From Chryseobacterium mucoviscidosis (GTDB lineage: Bacteria > Bacteroidota > Bacteroidia > Flavobacteriales > Weeksellaceae): DNA of 64,000 bases. The translations under genes and the position numbers were made by a program. Below the pieces are notes generated by a model. The model ran no database searches. It was not told the DNA's origin and saw only the letters and a program-made list of their open reading frames with translations. Below, piece after piece: positions 27,769 to 36,075 of the stretch (position 1 is its first letter; each line of letters opens with the position of its first letter). The stretch spans positions 62,001-126,000 of the forward strand of contig NZ_MVAG01000128.1 in assembly GCF_002177115.1 (NCBI RefSeq), in the 5' to 3' direction.

Positions 27769-29535
27769 ATGAATAAAAGAATTCAATTATTATCCATCAT
27801 ATTTTTAGGGTTTTCGTCGGTAGCGTTTTCCCAGATCAAAGAAGAAAAACTGATTCTCAATAAAAAAAGGGAACCGGAAGTAAAAAAGATCGAAAAAAAG
27901 AAAACTTCGGTAGAAACCATTAAAAATTATCCGCCGGAAGAAAAATCTCAGAATCCAGTACAGTACAACATTACGGATGTTCCTGCAGTTTCGGATTTTA
28001 AAACATCAACAATTCAGGGAGCAGATGTGACCCCGAAATTTGAAGGTTCGGCTCAGAATAACTACATCCAGTTCGGAATGGGAAATTTCGGTAAAATTCT
28101 GGGGGATGCAAATATTTCGAAAACGCTGGAAAATAAAATTGAGGTTGGAGTGGATGCTCATTTTCTTTCAACGCAGGGTTTAAAAAAGGAATATGACTGG
28201 GATTCTAAGCAGAGTTCAACCACTTTAGGAGCTTTCCTGAATTCTTACGGAGATAAAGGAAAATTCAATCTGAATGCGGAATATGGTTTGAACAGCTATA
28301 ATTATTACGGAATTTATGCTCTGACTCCAAGCAATGATGTTGATCTGGATCAAAGAGTCAATCAGTTTAAAGTAAACGGTTATTATGATTTTTATTCGAA
28401 CGAAATTCTGAATGATGTAAGGGTGAAATCTTCATTTTTAAAAGACCATTTTGATGCTCAGGAAAATCAGGCTTCCGTTTTGGCGAATTTCTCGAAACAT
28501 GGGGTTGAAATCGGCAAATCAGGTATCAGTCTGAATGCAGATTTAGGCGTTGGTTTGGAAACGGTAAAAACTGAATTTTCAATCAGAGATAAAAATTCGT
28601 CCAACTTTTTCAATACAAGTCTGAGTCCGAAAGTTACTTTCAGAAAAGGGGATTCTTACCTGAAATTAGGATCGCAGTTTGCGTTTCTGAATGGTAAAAA
28701 CCAGAATGATCTGATGGCTGAGCAAATGAAAAATAACAAAACCTATTGGTTTCCGGAAGCTGAATTTCAGGTTGCTGCAGCACAGGAGTTTAAATTTTAC
28801 GGAGGAGTTGACGGAGGTTTAAAGCTGAATACCTATTCAGACTTACTACAGCAGAATCCTTTTATTGTTTCTGACCAGTATTTAAGACCAACTGAAACAA
28901 AATATCATTTTTATGTAGGTTTAAGAGGAGATATTGATGAAACTTTTAAATATGATGTTTCTGCAGGGTACGGAAAAATGAGAGATATTATGTTCTTTAA
29001 GGCCAATGATCTTTTTGACACGAATTTCACCCTAAACCGTTCTGCCTATAATTTCGCGAATACTTTTTCTGCGGTGTATGATGACGGAAATGTAGGAGAC
29101 ATCAAAGGTAGTTTACAGTATTTTCCTCTGGCAAATTTAGTGTTGGACGGAGAAGTGAAATTTACCAAGTTTGATCTTAAAAACTACGAAAATATCTACA
29201 ATGTACCTTTGGTTACGGCAACAATCGGAGCAAAATATACGATGCTGGATCAAAAATTATTATTAGGTTTTAAAGGTATTTTTGCCAGCGACAGAACTAC
29301 CAATTCATTTATGATTCAGGGAGTTGGAAGTCCCATGTTCTATCAGTCTACAGAGAACACCAACGATAAAGTGGGAGGTTATGCAGATTTAAATTTATCG
29401 GCAGAGTATAAAATTCACAAAAATTTCAGTATTTTCGCGCTTGGAAATAATCTTCTGAGCTCAAAATATCAAACGTACAAAGGCTATAAAGTTCTGGGTG
29501 CACAGATTTTGGGAGGCGTGAAGATTACGTTTTAG
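27769..29535 (+). CDS. Outer-membrane beta-barrel protein (TonB-dependent receptor-like)
   Basis: A 588-residue exported protein. The signal peptide ends at AFSQ (about 22). A basic and Pro-rich stretch follows (KKREPEVKKIEKKKTS), then many alternating beta strands typical of a barrel, with a C-terminal sequence ending in aromatic/hydrophobic VKITF. It lacks the plug domain and TonB box expected in a 700-1000-residue receptor, so it is a barrel related to receptors rather than a full one. Segments such as GNFGKILGDANISKTL and YKIHKNFSIFALGNNLL fit the family. It follows the TPR gene, suggesting a shared role in envelope assembly. Confidence 0.8.
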   Translation: MNKRIQLLSIIFLGFSSVAFSQIKEEKLILNKKREPEVKKIEKKKTSVETIKNYPPEEKSQNPVQYNITDVPAVSDFKTSTIQGADVTPKFEGSAQNNYIQFGMGNFGKILGDANISKTLENKIEVGVDAHFLSTQGLKKEYDWDSKQSSTTLGAFLNSYGDKGKFNLNAEYGLNSYNYYGIYALTPSNDVDLDQRVNQFKVNGYYDFYSNEILNDVRVKSSFLKDHFDAQENQASVLANFSKHGVEIGKSGISLNADLGVGLETVKTEFSIRDKNSSNFFNTSLSPKVTFRKGDSYLKLGSQFAFLNGKNQNDLMAEQMKNNKTYWFPEAEFQVAAAQEFKFYGGVDGGLKLNTYSDLLQQNPFIVSDQYLRPTETKYHFYVGLRGDIDETFKYDVSAGYGKMRDIMFFKANDLFDTNFTLNRSAYNFANTFSAVYDDGNVGDIKGSLQYFPLANLVLDGEVKFTKFDLKNYENIYNVPLVTATIGAKYTMLDQKLLLGFKGIFASDRTTNSFMIQGVGSPMFYQSTENTNDKVGGYADLNLSAEYKIHKNFSIFALGNNLLSSKYQTYKGYKVLGAQILGGVKITF

Positions 29536-29542
29536 AGTTTTA

Positions 29543-29620
29543 GGGTGGGAGAGTTTTTGTGTTTGAGTGTTTATTTATTCAGATTTAAAACTCTCTTAGT
29601 CTCAAACCCTCCAACTCAAA
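29543..29620. repeat. GTTGGAG/GTTTGAG-type repeat, both orientations
   Basis: Contains GGGTGGGAGAGTTTTTG and, in reverse complement, GAGTTGGAGGGTTTGAG. It is related to 1352-1434, and its inverted arrangement could form a hairpin after the barrel gene. Confidence 0.5.
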
Positions 29621-29622
29621 TA

Positions 29623-29694
29623 GGCTGCATAGTTTAATGGATAGAACTTCGGATTTCGGCTCCGACAGTGAGGGTTCGAATCCTTCTGCGGTCA
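29623..29694 (+). tRNA. tRNA-Arg (anticodon TCG)
   Basis: The cloverleaf can be folded by eye: acceptor GGCTGCA with TGCGGTC, anticodon arm TCGGA-TTTCGGC-TCCGA with anticodon TCG, T arm GAGGG-TTCGAAT-CCTTC, discriminator A. CCA is not encoded. It reads CGA and perhaps other CGN codons by wobble. Confidence 0.92.
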
Positions 29695-29699
29695 CTTTT

Positions 29700-29730
29700 A
29701 AGGACAGACATTTGATGTTTGTCCTTTTTT
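29700..29730 (+). terminator. tRNA-Arg terminator
   Basis: AAGGACA (29700-29706) pairs with TGTCCTT (29720-29726), followed by TTTT, 5 nt after the tRNA. Confidence 0.85.
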
Positions 29731-29819
29731 ATTGATTATCATTGCCAATCATTTAAATCTCTTTGATATATATCATTAATTTTTTTTAAAATTTATTATC
29801 TGGATTTATTCTAAATTAA

Positions 29820-29827
29820 TATATTTG
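29820..29827 (+). promoter_or_regulatory. Putative -7 element TATATTTG before a small Cys-rich ORF
   Basis: Exact TAnnTTTG match ending 4 nt before the ATG at 29832, implying a near-leaderless mRNA. Confidence 0.45.
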
Positions 29828-29831
29828 CATC

Positions 29832-29987
29832 ATGAATATGATCGTTCCTTTCAAAGTAGCTCCATTAGCTCCTGCTTTTTCAATGAATACCGAAGAAATG
29901 TATTGCGGCGATAAGAAGTCATGCTGCAAAAAATTTAAAAAGGGAAAAAGATGTAAAAAGTGCCCGGGAAGAAAGAAAATGGCTTAA
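29832..29987 (+). CDS. Candidate 51-residue Cys- and Lys-rich small protein
   Basis: The ORF starts [19 protein letters not shown] and continues with [18 protein letters not shown], then KCPGRKKMA. It has five Cys in the last half (pattern C-x5-CC-x8-C-x2-C) among many Lys and Arg, which suggests metal or nucleic-acid binding. No signal peptide or membrane helix is evident. A near-consensus -7 element immediately before the ATG supports transcription. The stop overlaps by 4 bp the stop of the convergent DnaJ gene. Family not recognised; an internal ATG at codon 18 could also be the start. Confidence 0.6.
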   Translation: MNMIVPFKVAPLAPAFSMNTEEMYCGDKKSCCKKFKKGKRCKKCPGRKKMA

Positions 29988-30631
29988 TTAAAGCTTTTTA
30001 ACAGGAAATAGACCGCCAGAATTAGTAAGGCAATCCCGATAATAATTCTCGCGATTTTTGGCTGTCCATGAGGATTTGCAACAGTTCTTGGCTGTGACTT
30101 AAATAATTCCTCTGCCTTATCTTTAAATTTTTCCGAATTGTTTTCGAAAACTTCGGTAATCGTAATGCCCTGAACGGCTGTTTTGTGCAGTAGTGAATTC
30201 GTAGCGTGAAGCAAAATCTGGAATTTACCGTCTTTAAATTCCGTTATTTTAAAAACTCTTTCTCCATAAGATTTTTCCAGTCCGAAAGGTAACACTTTCA
30301 CCACATCGGCATTTTGAGTCTGCCAATTGATGATGATCTCCTCCCCTTTTTTCGCATGAATTTTGTTTGCCGTAAAAGTTTTAATAGAAGGCGGAATATT
30401 GTACCGGAAGCTTTTCTGATGACTTTCTAAATTCTGATCGTAAGAATGTCTTCTGCTTTTATCACTCAATGTTTCATAGGCTTCCTGAATTTCACGGAAC
30501 CGGTCTGCGAAAAAATCATCGTTATCATTTTTGTCAGGGTGATATTTTAAAGATAATTTTCGATAGGCTTTTTTGATGTCTTCTTCCGAAGCATCGTGAG
30601 AAATCCCGAGAAAATAGTAGTAATCTTTCAT
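29984..30631 (-). CDS. J-domain protein with C-terminal membrane helix
   Basis: A 215-residue protein from the chosen ATG at 30631 ([10 protein letters not shown]). The frame is open 15 codons further, but the J-domain begins directly at this Met, as in most family members. The HPD tripeptide is at residues 31-33 (LKYHPDKND), with the helix [12 protein letters not shown] before it. The middle part has a beta-rich domain ([19 protein letters not shown]). A C-terminal hydrophobic helix ([18 protein letters not shown]) anchors it. It lacks the Gly/Phe and Cys-rich regions of DnaJ, so it is a specialised co-chaperone for DnaK at the membrane. Confidence 0.88.
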   Translation of the reverse strand: MKDYYYFLGISHDASEEDIKKAYRKLSLKYHPDKNDNDDFFADRFREIQEAYETLSDKSRRHSYDQNLESHQKSFRYNIPPSIKTFTANKIHAKKGEEIIINWQTQNADVVKVLPFGLEKSYGERVFKITEFKDGKFQILLHATNSLLHKTAVQGITITEVFENNSEKFKDKAEELFKSQPRTVANPHGQPKIARIIIGIALLILAVYFLLKSFN

Positions 30632-30896
30632 TAAGCTATGCAAAAATAAGGAATTTATTTTCTTTTTTAAACGCAAATGGTACGAATAATTTCACAAAGA
30701 TCTCGAATAATTTTATGTTATGCTTTTAATCTTTTTCTTTAAAACAAAAAATCATATTGAGTAAAATTCCTAAAAACTCTTTGGAGTTTTATCTGTGTAG
30801 AAATCATATTAAGAGGACGTTCGGCGTTCCGTAGGAACGCTATCTCTAGAATATTTATCAAAATATCTCAAGCTTGTTTTTTTAAATCTTTTTAAT
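30632..30896. other. Intergenic region upstream of the DnaJ-like gene
   Basis: No gene. A short hairpin GCGTTCC-GTA-GGAACGC lies near 30826-30845, and the rest is AT-rich. Two very strong hairpins follow (separate entries). Confidence 0.45.
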
Positions 30897-30933
30897 GTTT
30901 CGGTTCAGGCGGCTTTGCCGCCTGAACCGAAAC
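30897..30933. repeat. Perfect 17-bp hairpin with a 3-nt loop
   Basis: GTTTCGGTTCAGGCGGC (30897-30913) and its exact complement (30917-30933) enclose TTT. Without a clear T run on either strand it is more a repeat or super-hairpin than a standard terminator. Confidence 0.85.
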
Positions 30934-30945
30934 CCTATTTTCTGA

Positions 30946-30972
30946 GATCGCTTCTTTGCTCATCGCAATGAC
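30946..30972. repeat. Diverged REP-like repeat (reverse orientation)
   Basis: Reads in reverse complement GTCATTGCGATGAGCAAAG, related to the element at 9028-9060. Confidence 0.55.
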
Positions 30973-30973
30973 T

Positions 30974-31018
30974 GTAAAAAATTCCGGCTCGGGAAGCGAA
31001 GCTTCCCGAGCCGGAATT
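30974..31018 (-). terminator. Very strong terminator of the ECF sigma operon
   Basis: AATTCCGGCTCGGGAAGC (30980-30997) and its exact complement (31001-31018) enclose GAA, an 18-bp perfect stem followed on the minus strand by a T run. It lies 26 nt past the stop of the last gene. Confidence 0.85.
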
Positions 31019-31044
31019 AAACAATTTCAATTGAGTTACTTTTA

Positions 31045-31317
31045 TTATGCTACCGCAGCGTTTTCTTTTCTTTCAAAACCTCTGTGGCGGCATCCTGAAG
31101 CGAATTCTTTTTTAAACTTCCCTTTCAGCTCCTGATATTGCTCGTCATTCATTTCTCTGATTTTATCCGCCAATCCGAAAGGAGATTTTTCTTTGATTCC
31201 GTATTCCTCAAAAATACCCTTTACAAATCTTTTTCTCTGCGCTGCTTTTTTAACAACTGCTGCAACTCCTACTACGGCTAAAGCAGCTAAAGCGCCTTTT
31301 AATACTGAATTTTTCAT
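31045..31317 (-). CDS. Small membrane-anchored protein of an ECF sigma operon
   Basis: A 90-residue protein: an N-terminal hydrophobic helix (KGALAALAVVGVAAVV), a basic stretch KKAAQRKRF, and a C-terminal helix EMNDEQYQELKGKFKKEF followed by SGCRHRGF. The tail resembles in form that of the upstream 113-residue protein (LTPEEREKFKEVWRDRC), which suggests the two share a short motif. It is the last gene of the operon and ends at a very strong terminator. I do not recognise a family. With sigma and membrane partners upstream, a role in the same stress circuit is likely but unproven. Confidence 0.65.
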   Translation of the reverse strand: MKNSVLKGALAALAVVGVAAVVKKAAQRKRFVKGIFEEYGIKEKSPFGLADKIREMNDEQYQELKGKFKKEFASGCRHRGFERKENAAVA

Positions 31318-31404
31318 TTTTTCAAAATTTTAAATTTTACTACTTCTTGTTTTTTATATAGACGAATAGATTTCCATTTTACTTTACTACTTCTAAAATT
31401 TTTA

Positions 31405-31746
31405 CTATTCGTTGGTTCTGTTGTGCCTGTTGAAAAAAACTGTTGAACATCGGTCTCTCCAGACTTCTTTGAATTTTTCTCTTTCTTCGGGTGTAAGATG
31501 CATCATTTTTTCTCTCATCTTCTTTTCTTTACAATCCCTCATTCCTTTTCCGAAATGGAAACCTCCGAAAAGAATTTTACTAAGAATAAGAATTCCCATT
31601 GCCTGCCAGAACGTGATTGATTTTACTCCCAAAATTTCAGGGAGAAGGCAGTTCCAGAGTGCCATTACGATCCATGTAACGCCTAAAAAAATCAATGGCG
31701 GACAAAGAATCAGAAAAATCCAGCCTTTTTTATGTTTATGATTCAT
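31405..31746 (-). CDS. Two-helix membrane protein downstream of ECF sigma factor
   Basis: A 113-residue protein. Two membrane helices (about 9-32 and 45-62) are followed by a charged, His- and Met-bearing cytosolic or periplasmic tail that includes MMHLTPEEREKFKEVWRDRC. The tail is reminiscent of the LTxxQ-type helices of periplasmic stress sensors, a weak inference. It starts 13 nt after the sigma factor gene. Such small membrane proteins next to an ECF factor often act as its regulator or first target. It is too short for a standard anti-sigma factor with a zinc motif, and none is visible. Confidence 0.65.
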   Translation of the reverse strand: MNHKHKKGWIFLILCPPLIFLGVTWIVMALWNCLLPEILGVKSITFWQAMGILILSKILFGGFHFGKGMRDCKEKKMREKMMHLTPEEREKFKEVWRDRCSTVFFNRHNRTNE

Positions 31747-31759
31747 ATCTTTTTATTTA

Positions 31760-32338
31760 CTAACTGTTTAAATCTTCGTATAATTTTTTCAATCGGTTTC
31801 TTAAATGTTTTACGGCGTAATTTTTACGACTGATAATCGTTTTAATGTTTTCGCCATGCTCATCCGCAATTTCCTGAAGGGTTTTGTCATTGAGTTCGTT
31901 TTCCACGTAGACGAGTCTTTGTTTTTCCGGCAGTTCATCCAGAGCTTCAAAAAGTTTTTTCCAGATCTCATCCTGAAACATTTTGATTTCGGGACCTGCA
32001 CTTTCATCCATGAGCAGAATATCTTTAATGGAAAAATCGCCGTCTTCATCTTCGTACACGAAATCTTCAAGATTCTCGGTTTTCTTTTTGCGGTATTTGT
32101 CCGTGATTTTATTTGCCGTTACTCTGTACAGCCAACCGCCAACATTCACAATCTCAGAAAGATTGGTAAGACTACTGAACTGATACCACACTTCCTGCAG
32201 AATATCTTCCGCATCCTCCGTATTTTTCACTTTCGGACGAATGTACGACATCAGCTTTCCTCCGTACTTTGAAACGGTCTGTGAGATGATATTTTCCTTC
32301 TCCTTCTGTGGCATTGTTATTTTTTCGACAATCTCCAT
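31760..32338 (-). CDS. ECF-type RNA polymerase sigma factor
   Basis: A 192-residue sigma-70 family factor. Region 2 reads KVKNTEDAEDILQEVWYQF with VGGWLYRVTANKITDKYRKKK, and region 4 is ELPEKQRLVYVENELNDKTLQEIADEHGE followed by the helix NIKTIISRKNYAVKHL. It directs transcription of a small stress regulon in response to an unknown signal. A second Met at residue 9 (MPQKEKEN) is an alternative start. The two genes behind it code small membrane proteins, likely regulators or effectors. Confidence 0.92.
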   Translation of the reverse strand: MEIVEKITMPQKEKENIISQTVSKYGGKLMSYIRPKVKNTEDAEDILQEVWYQFSSLTNLSEIVNVGGWLYRVTANKITDKYRKKKTENLEDFVYEDEDGDFSIKDILLMDESAGPEIKMFQDEIWKKLFEALDELPEKQRLVYVENELNDKTLQEIADEHGENIKTIISRKNYAVKHLRNRLKKLYEDLNS

Positions 32339-32399
32339 ATTGCTATGACGATTGAAAATTTTGTTTTACTTTAATAAATTTAAAATAATTTTTAAGAGA

Positions 32400-32530
32400 T
32401 TAAAATTTTCTTTTATTCATCCGTATTTTGAAACACGAATAACGCAAACTTTTTTTCACTAATTACACAAATTATCCAAGATATTTTCTTTTCTGATTGT
32501 GAAATTCGTGAAGCAAAATTTGGTCATTAC
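32400..32530. repeat. Repeat-like AT-rich segment with CACGAATAA motifs
   Basis: Contains ACACGAATAACGCAAAC and TCACTAATTACACAAAT, related to the tandem copies at 37295-37515 and to 35940-35990. Confidence 0.4.
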
Positions 32531-32545
32531 TAATGTTTAAACAAA

Positions 32546-32571
32546 AAAACGAAAAGCTAAGCCTTTCGTTT
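32546..32571 (-). terminator. Terminator of the DoxX-like gene
   Basis: On the minus strand AAACGAAAG pairs with CTTTTCGTTT, followed by a T run. Confidence 0.7.
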
Positions 32572-32590
32572 GTATTGTGAATGATATGTT

Positions 32591-33049
32591 TTAATTCAGA
32601 TAAATTCCGAAGTACCAAGTCCAGAGAATTAAAATAATCTGCATCGGAATTCTTTCTTTATACAGATAAGTCATTCCGGGACCTGTGAAATCCGCTTTAA
32701 AAATATTGATCTTTTTTCGGGATGAATTGATATTGGCAATGAATACCAAGACGTAAAAAACAATCAATAAAATGGCAGTCAGCTCACGAATGGAAGGAAT
32801 CATCAATCCGATTCCGGCTGCAACCTCAATAATTCCTGTAAAATAAACCCAAAATAGTTTTGAAGGGATAAAATCCGGAATCATCATTGCCATTCCTTGC
32901 TGGAACTTAAAATGAGAAAATCCTGTAAATATGATGAAAACAGCCATTCCCAAATTTCCTGAAAACAAAAAATTCCAGTCGCCCTGAAAAATTTTGGTTG
33001 CTACTAAAGACAAAACGAATGTTGTAAAAAGAATGGTGAGTAATTTCAT
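32591..33049 (-). CDS. DoxX-like membrane protein
   Basis: A 152-residue protein with four hydrophobic helices. The second and third carry the family's VFIIFTGFSHFKF and YFTGIIEVAAGIGLMIPSIRELTA, and the last helix is PMQIILILWTWYFGIYL. DoxX-like proteins are widespread small inner-membrane proteins; some associate with thiol or oxidative stress complexes, but most have no assigned role. It is single, with a terminator behind it, next to a group of small SRPBCC and VOC genes. Confidence 0.8.
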   Translation of the reverse strand: MKLLTILFTTFVLSLVATKIFQGDWNFLFSGNLGMAVFIIFTGFSHFKFQQGMAMMIPDFIPSKLFWVYFTGIIEVAAGIGLMIPSIRELTAILLIVFYVLVFIANINSSRKKINIFKADFTGPGMTYLYKERIPMQIILILWTWYFGIYLN

Positions 33050-33151
33050 AAGATGTCTTTTTGTTTTCAGTAGATAATTTACACTATGATTAATCGTAAT
33101 TTTATAGCCAGTAAATATAACTTAAAATAATTAGACAATCATCGAAAATAA

Positions 33152-33598
33152 TTATTTTTCAGCAAGTTCTTTTACAATTTGCAGACCTTTTGTAAAGCCT
33201 GTATTCATATGCTCTTCCCAATCTTTTTCAGTCTGAACTTCGGCATGAAGTTTTGTTTTGCCATCAAAATCGGTTAAAAAATATTTTTCAAAGCAGCCGC
33301 TCCACTGTTTCACCTCCATGCTTTCTGTATCTTCGTTACCTGCTTCATCTCGCATTCCCAAATGTTTAAAAACAATCTGATCCGGCTTTTCCAGACTGTC
33401 TATTGTAGAAACCATTCCTGCCCCTTCTGCATTTGTAAAATAGGTTTTCCCGTTTACTTTCCAGTCAGATTTCATGAAAGAAGCAGAGTTCGGATTAAAA
33501 AATTTTGTCCACTCACTGTATGTATTTTCATTCCACAAAACGTCCCAGACTTTTTCTTTGGGAGCGTTGATGATGATTTCGTAAGATAAAGTTTCCAT
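33152..33598 (-). CDS. SRPBCC/AHSA1 domain protein
   Basis: A 148-residue START/SRPBCC fold of the AHSA1-like group: opening strand LSYEIIINAPKEKVWDVLW, then YSEWTKFFNPNS, a long central sheet, and the C-terminal helix NTGFTKGLQIVKELAEK. These domains have a deep hydrophobic pocket for a small ligand; the ligand is unknown here. Cytosolic. It starts 18 nt after the related gene at 33617, so the pair is likely a tandem duplication transcribed together. Confidence 0.88.
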   Translation of the reverse strand: METLSYEIIINAPKEKVWDVLWNENTYSEWTKFFNPNSASFMKSDWKVNGKTYFTNAEGAGMVSTIDSLEKPDQIVFKHLGMRDEAGNEDTESMEVKQWSGCFEKYFLTDFDGKTKLHAEVQTEKDWEEHMNTGFTKGLQIVKELAEK

Positions 33599-33616
33599 AT
33601 TGTTTTTATTAAATGT

Positions 33617-34045
33617 TTAGAGTTGGTTTTCGGATAAATGCTTCACATTGGAAAGGGCATCCGGAAATTTTTCTTCGAAAAAGCTTTTAAACTCTTTTGA
33701 AGTCTGAATTTCCACTTTCAGATGGGTTGTATTTTCATCTTCAGTCAAAATGTATCTTTCCGTGGCTTCACCCCAATTCTGCGGCGCTTCTACTCCATTG
33801 TAAATCTCACCGAGATGGAGAAATTTAATTTCCTGATTGGGAATTAATGTAACAATTTTACTGAACATCCCGTTGTTTTGGGGATCCAGAAATTTAATGA
33901 TCTCATTTTCTTTTAAATTTCCCTGATAAAAAGAGCCTTCCGTAAATGCAGAAGTCCATTGCCTGAAAGAAAAATCGTCCCAGAGTACACTCCACACTTT
34001 TTCCGCTTCCGCATTGATCTGAATATCAAAATGTAATTTTTCCAT
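33617..34045 (-). CDS. SRPBCC/AHSA1 domain protein (second copy)
   Basis: A 142-residue SRPBCC protein: LHFDIQINAEAEKVWSVLWDDFSFRQW at the start (split here, the VWSVLW core matches VWDVLW in the neighbour), GEIYNGVEAPQNWGEATERY in the middle and a final amphipathic helix. It is about one third identical by eye to 33152-33598, consistent with an old duplication. Ligand unknown. It is followed by its paralog after 18 nt and preceded by a 39-nt gap to the SDR gene. Confidence 0.85.
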   Translation of the reverse strand: MEKLHFDIQINAEAEKVWSVLWDDFSFRQWTSAFTEGSFYQGNLKENEIIKFLDPQNNGMFSKIVTLIPNQEIKFLHLGEIYNGVEAPQNWGEATERYILTEDENTTHLKVEIQTSKEFKSFFEEKFPDALSNVKHLSENQL

Positions 34046-34084
34046 AAAAAACTGTACAAACTAGCTGTTATTTTAATTAAGATT

Positions 34085-34924
34085 TTATCCTCCTACAAAG
34101 TCTCCGCCATTAATATGAATGATTTCTCCCGTTATAAAACTGGAATCTTCCGAAGCCAGAAAAACATAAGCCGGAGCAACTTCCGATGGCTGTCCTGCTC
34201 TTTTTAACGGATTGTCTTTTCCAAAAGTTGACAGATCGTCGAAAGTTTCCTTCACAAGAGGAGTCCAGATCGGACCGGGAGCAACGCCGTTGACCAAAAT
34301 TCCTTTTTCAGCAATATTTACAGCCAGAGAACGGATGAAAGTGGCAATCGCTCCTTTCGTAGCTGAATAATCAATTAAATGATCACTTCCCCGATATGCT
34401 GTAACAGATGTGGTACAGATAATTCGCCCTCCTTTTTTCATTAATGATAAAAAATCTCTGGTGAAAGCAATCATAGAAACAATATTGGTATCAAAGGTTT
34501 TCCGGATCTGATCGTCTGAAATCTTTTCAATGTCATTTTTAGGGAACTGAATTCCCACATTGTTTACAAGAATATCCACTGTTTTCCAGTCTTTTTTGAT
34601 CTTCTCCAGACATTTTGTTCTGAAAGTTTTTTTTGAAACATCCCCTTTCAGCAAAATACATTTTCGACCTTCTTTTTCTACGAGTTTTTGTGTTTCTTTC
34701 GCATCCTTGTCACTTTCTTTATAAATAACTGCAACATCGGCTCCTTCTCTCGCAAAATGAACCGCAACTGCCTGTCCTATTCCACTGTCTCCTCCGGAAA
34801 TTACCGCTTTATTATTTTGAAGTTTTTTACTTCCCAAATAGCTTTTCCGTATAATTTCGGGATAAAGTCCGTCTTTAGGAACTTTAGATTTTGAGTCTGA
34901 CTTGTTCTGTGTCTTCATAAGCAA
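34085..34924 (-). CDS. SDR family oxidoreductase (YhdG/YghA-like)
   Basis: A 279-residue classical short-chain dehydrogenase with a 35-residue N-terminal extension (DGLYPEIIRKSYLGSKKL), as in the stress-related group that includes E. coli YghA. The cofactor loop is SGGDSGIGQAVA, the NNVG motif is present, the catalytic Ser is in TTSVTAYRG and the YxxxK is DYSATKGA, so the enzyme should be active. The C-terminus reads GEIIHINGGDFVGG. Substrate unknown. A Met at codon 3 is an alternative start. It is upstream of the two SRPBCC genes on the same strand with a short gap, so co-transcription is possible. Confidence 0.9.
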   Translation of the reverse strand: MLMKTQNKSDSKSKVPKDGLYPEIIRKSYLGSKKLQNNKAVISGGDSGIGQAVAVHFAREGADVAVIYKESDKDAKETQKLVEKEGRKCILLKGDVSKKTFRTKCLEKIKKDWKTVDILVNNVGIQFPKNDIEKISDDQIRKTFDTNIVSMIAFTRDFLSLMKKGGRIICTTSVTAYRGSDHLIDYSATKGAIATFIRSLAVNIAEKGILVNGVAPGPIWTPLVKETFDDLSTFGKDNPLKRAGQPSEVAPAYVFLASEDSSFITGEIIHINGGDFVGG

Positions 34925-35050
34925 ATCTTTTATGAATACCCATCAAACAGCAAGCCGAAAAGGAAAATTAAGAATTTGAAGAAGATGAGCAGAAAGTTTT
35001 TAAACGGTTAAAAAGCTTCAAACCTTCTGCTTTCTTATTTTTTTTGAATA

Positions 35051-35917
35051 CTAAGAATTATAAGCGTCTTCCAGATCCTGAATAACAATTTTCTGCATTC
35101 CCATCATCGCCTGAAATACTTTTTGCCCTTTTACCGGATCTGATCCGTTCATCAATTCAAGCAGTCTTTTGGGAACAATCTGCCAACTGAAGCCAAATTT
35201 ATCTTTCAGCCAGCCACACATACTTTCCCTTCCTCCGTCAATCGTTAAGGCATTCCAGTAATGATCGGTTTGTTCCTGATCATCAGTCATTACAACCATT
35301 GAAATTCCTTCATTGAAATCGAACTGATGATCGTAAGAATTGTCCATGCAGAAGAAACTATAGCCATCAATTTCAAAATGGGCATGCTGAATATTTTCAG
35401 CAGGTTCGGGAGTCGGATGTCCTTCACTTCCATCGCCGTATCTTAAAATACTTCCGATTTTAGAATTCGGGAAAACTTTAGTGTACAATTCCATCGCTTC
35501 CATTGCTTTACCATTATTTTCATGGATAAACATCAAAGTAGGAATAATCTTTTGGTCGCTTTGTTTTTCGCCTAAAAATATTTGCCAGGTTACGTCATAT
35601 TTATCTTTCAGCCATCCATATTTTTTGCTCCAGGAATAAGAATCCAAAGGTATTAAAGCCGTTCCGCCTTCCAATAACTGATCCCAGTATCGTTGTACCT
35701 CATCTTCCGTTTCGCAAATGACCATAAAAGAAACCGAAGCATTTTTCCTGAAATGCGGACCCCCGTTCAGAAGCATCATTTTCTGACCAAAAAGTTCGAT
35801 GTTCATTACCATCGGAGTATCTGTGGTAATTTTTCCGTCAAATATTTTGCAGTAAAAGTCTGCCGATTCTTTCGCGTCTCCATCGTACCAGAGACATGGG
35901 AAAATATTTTTGTTCAT
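35051..35917 (-). CDS. VOC superfamily protein with two PhnB-like domains
   Basis: A 288-residue protein made of two tandem PhnB/glyoxalase-like units: first FPCLWYDGDAKESADFY to about 140, then TLMFIHENNGKAMEAMELYT to the end. Both share the WLKDKYDVTWQI / WLKDKFGFSWQIVP block typical of the family often annotated as 3-demethylubiquinone methyltransferase-like. VOC proteins form metal sites from paired units; the metal ligands are not certain here. Function unknown. Single gene with gaps of more than 100 nt on both sides. Confidence 0.88.
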   Translation of the reverse strand: MNKNIFPCLWYDGDAKESADFYCKIFDGKITTDTPMVMNIELFGQKMMLLNGGPHFRKNASVSFMVICETEDEVQRYWDQLLEGGTALIPLDSYSWSKKYGWLKDKYDVTWQIFLGEKQSDQKIIPTLMFIHENNGKAMEAMELYTKVFPNSKIGSILRYGDGSEGHPTPEPAENIQHAHFEIDGYSFFCMDNSYDHQFDFNEGISMVVMTDDQEQTDHYWNALTIDGGRESMCGWLKDKFGFSWQIVPKRLLELMNGSDPVKGQKVFQAMMGMQKIVIQDLEDAYNS

Positions 35918-36075
35918 AATTTTAAATTTATTTTTTTTGTCTTAAACACGAGTAGCTGCAAATATTTTTCACGAATAATCACGAATGGTTCGACAGAAAC
36001 TGCATTGTTGATGAAGCATTTAACCAAATTTATAGTGAAAATTTATGCTGATATTGGTGCAGTTTGTGTCCAATA

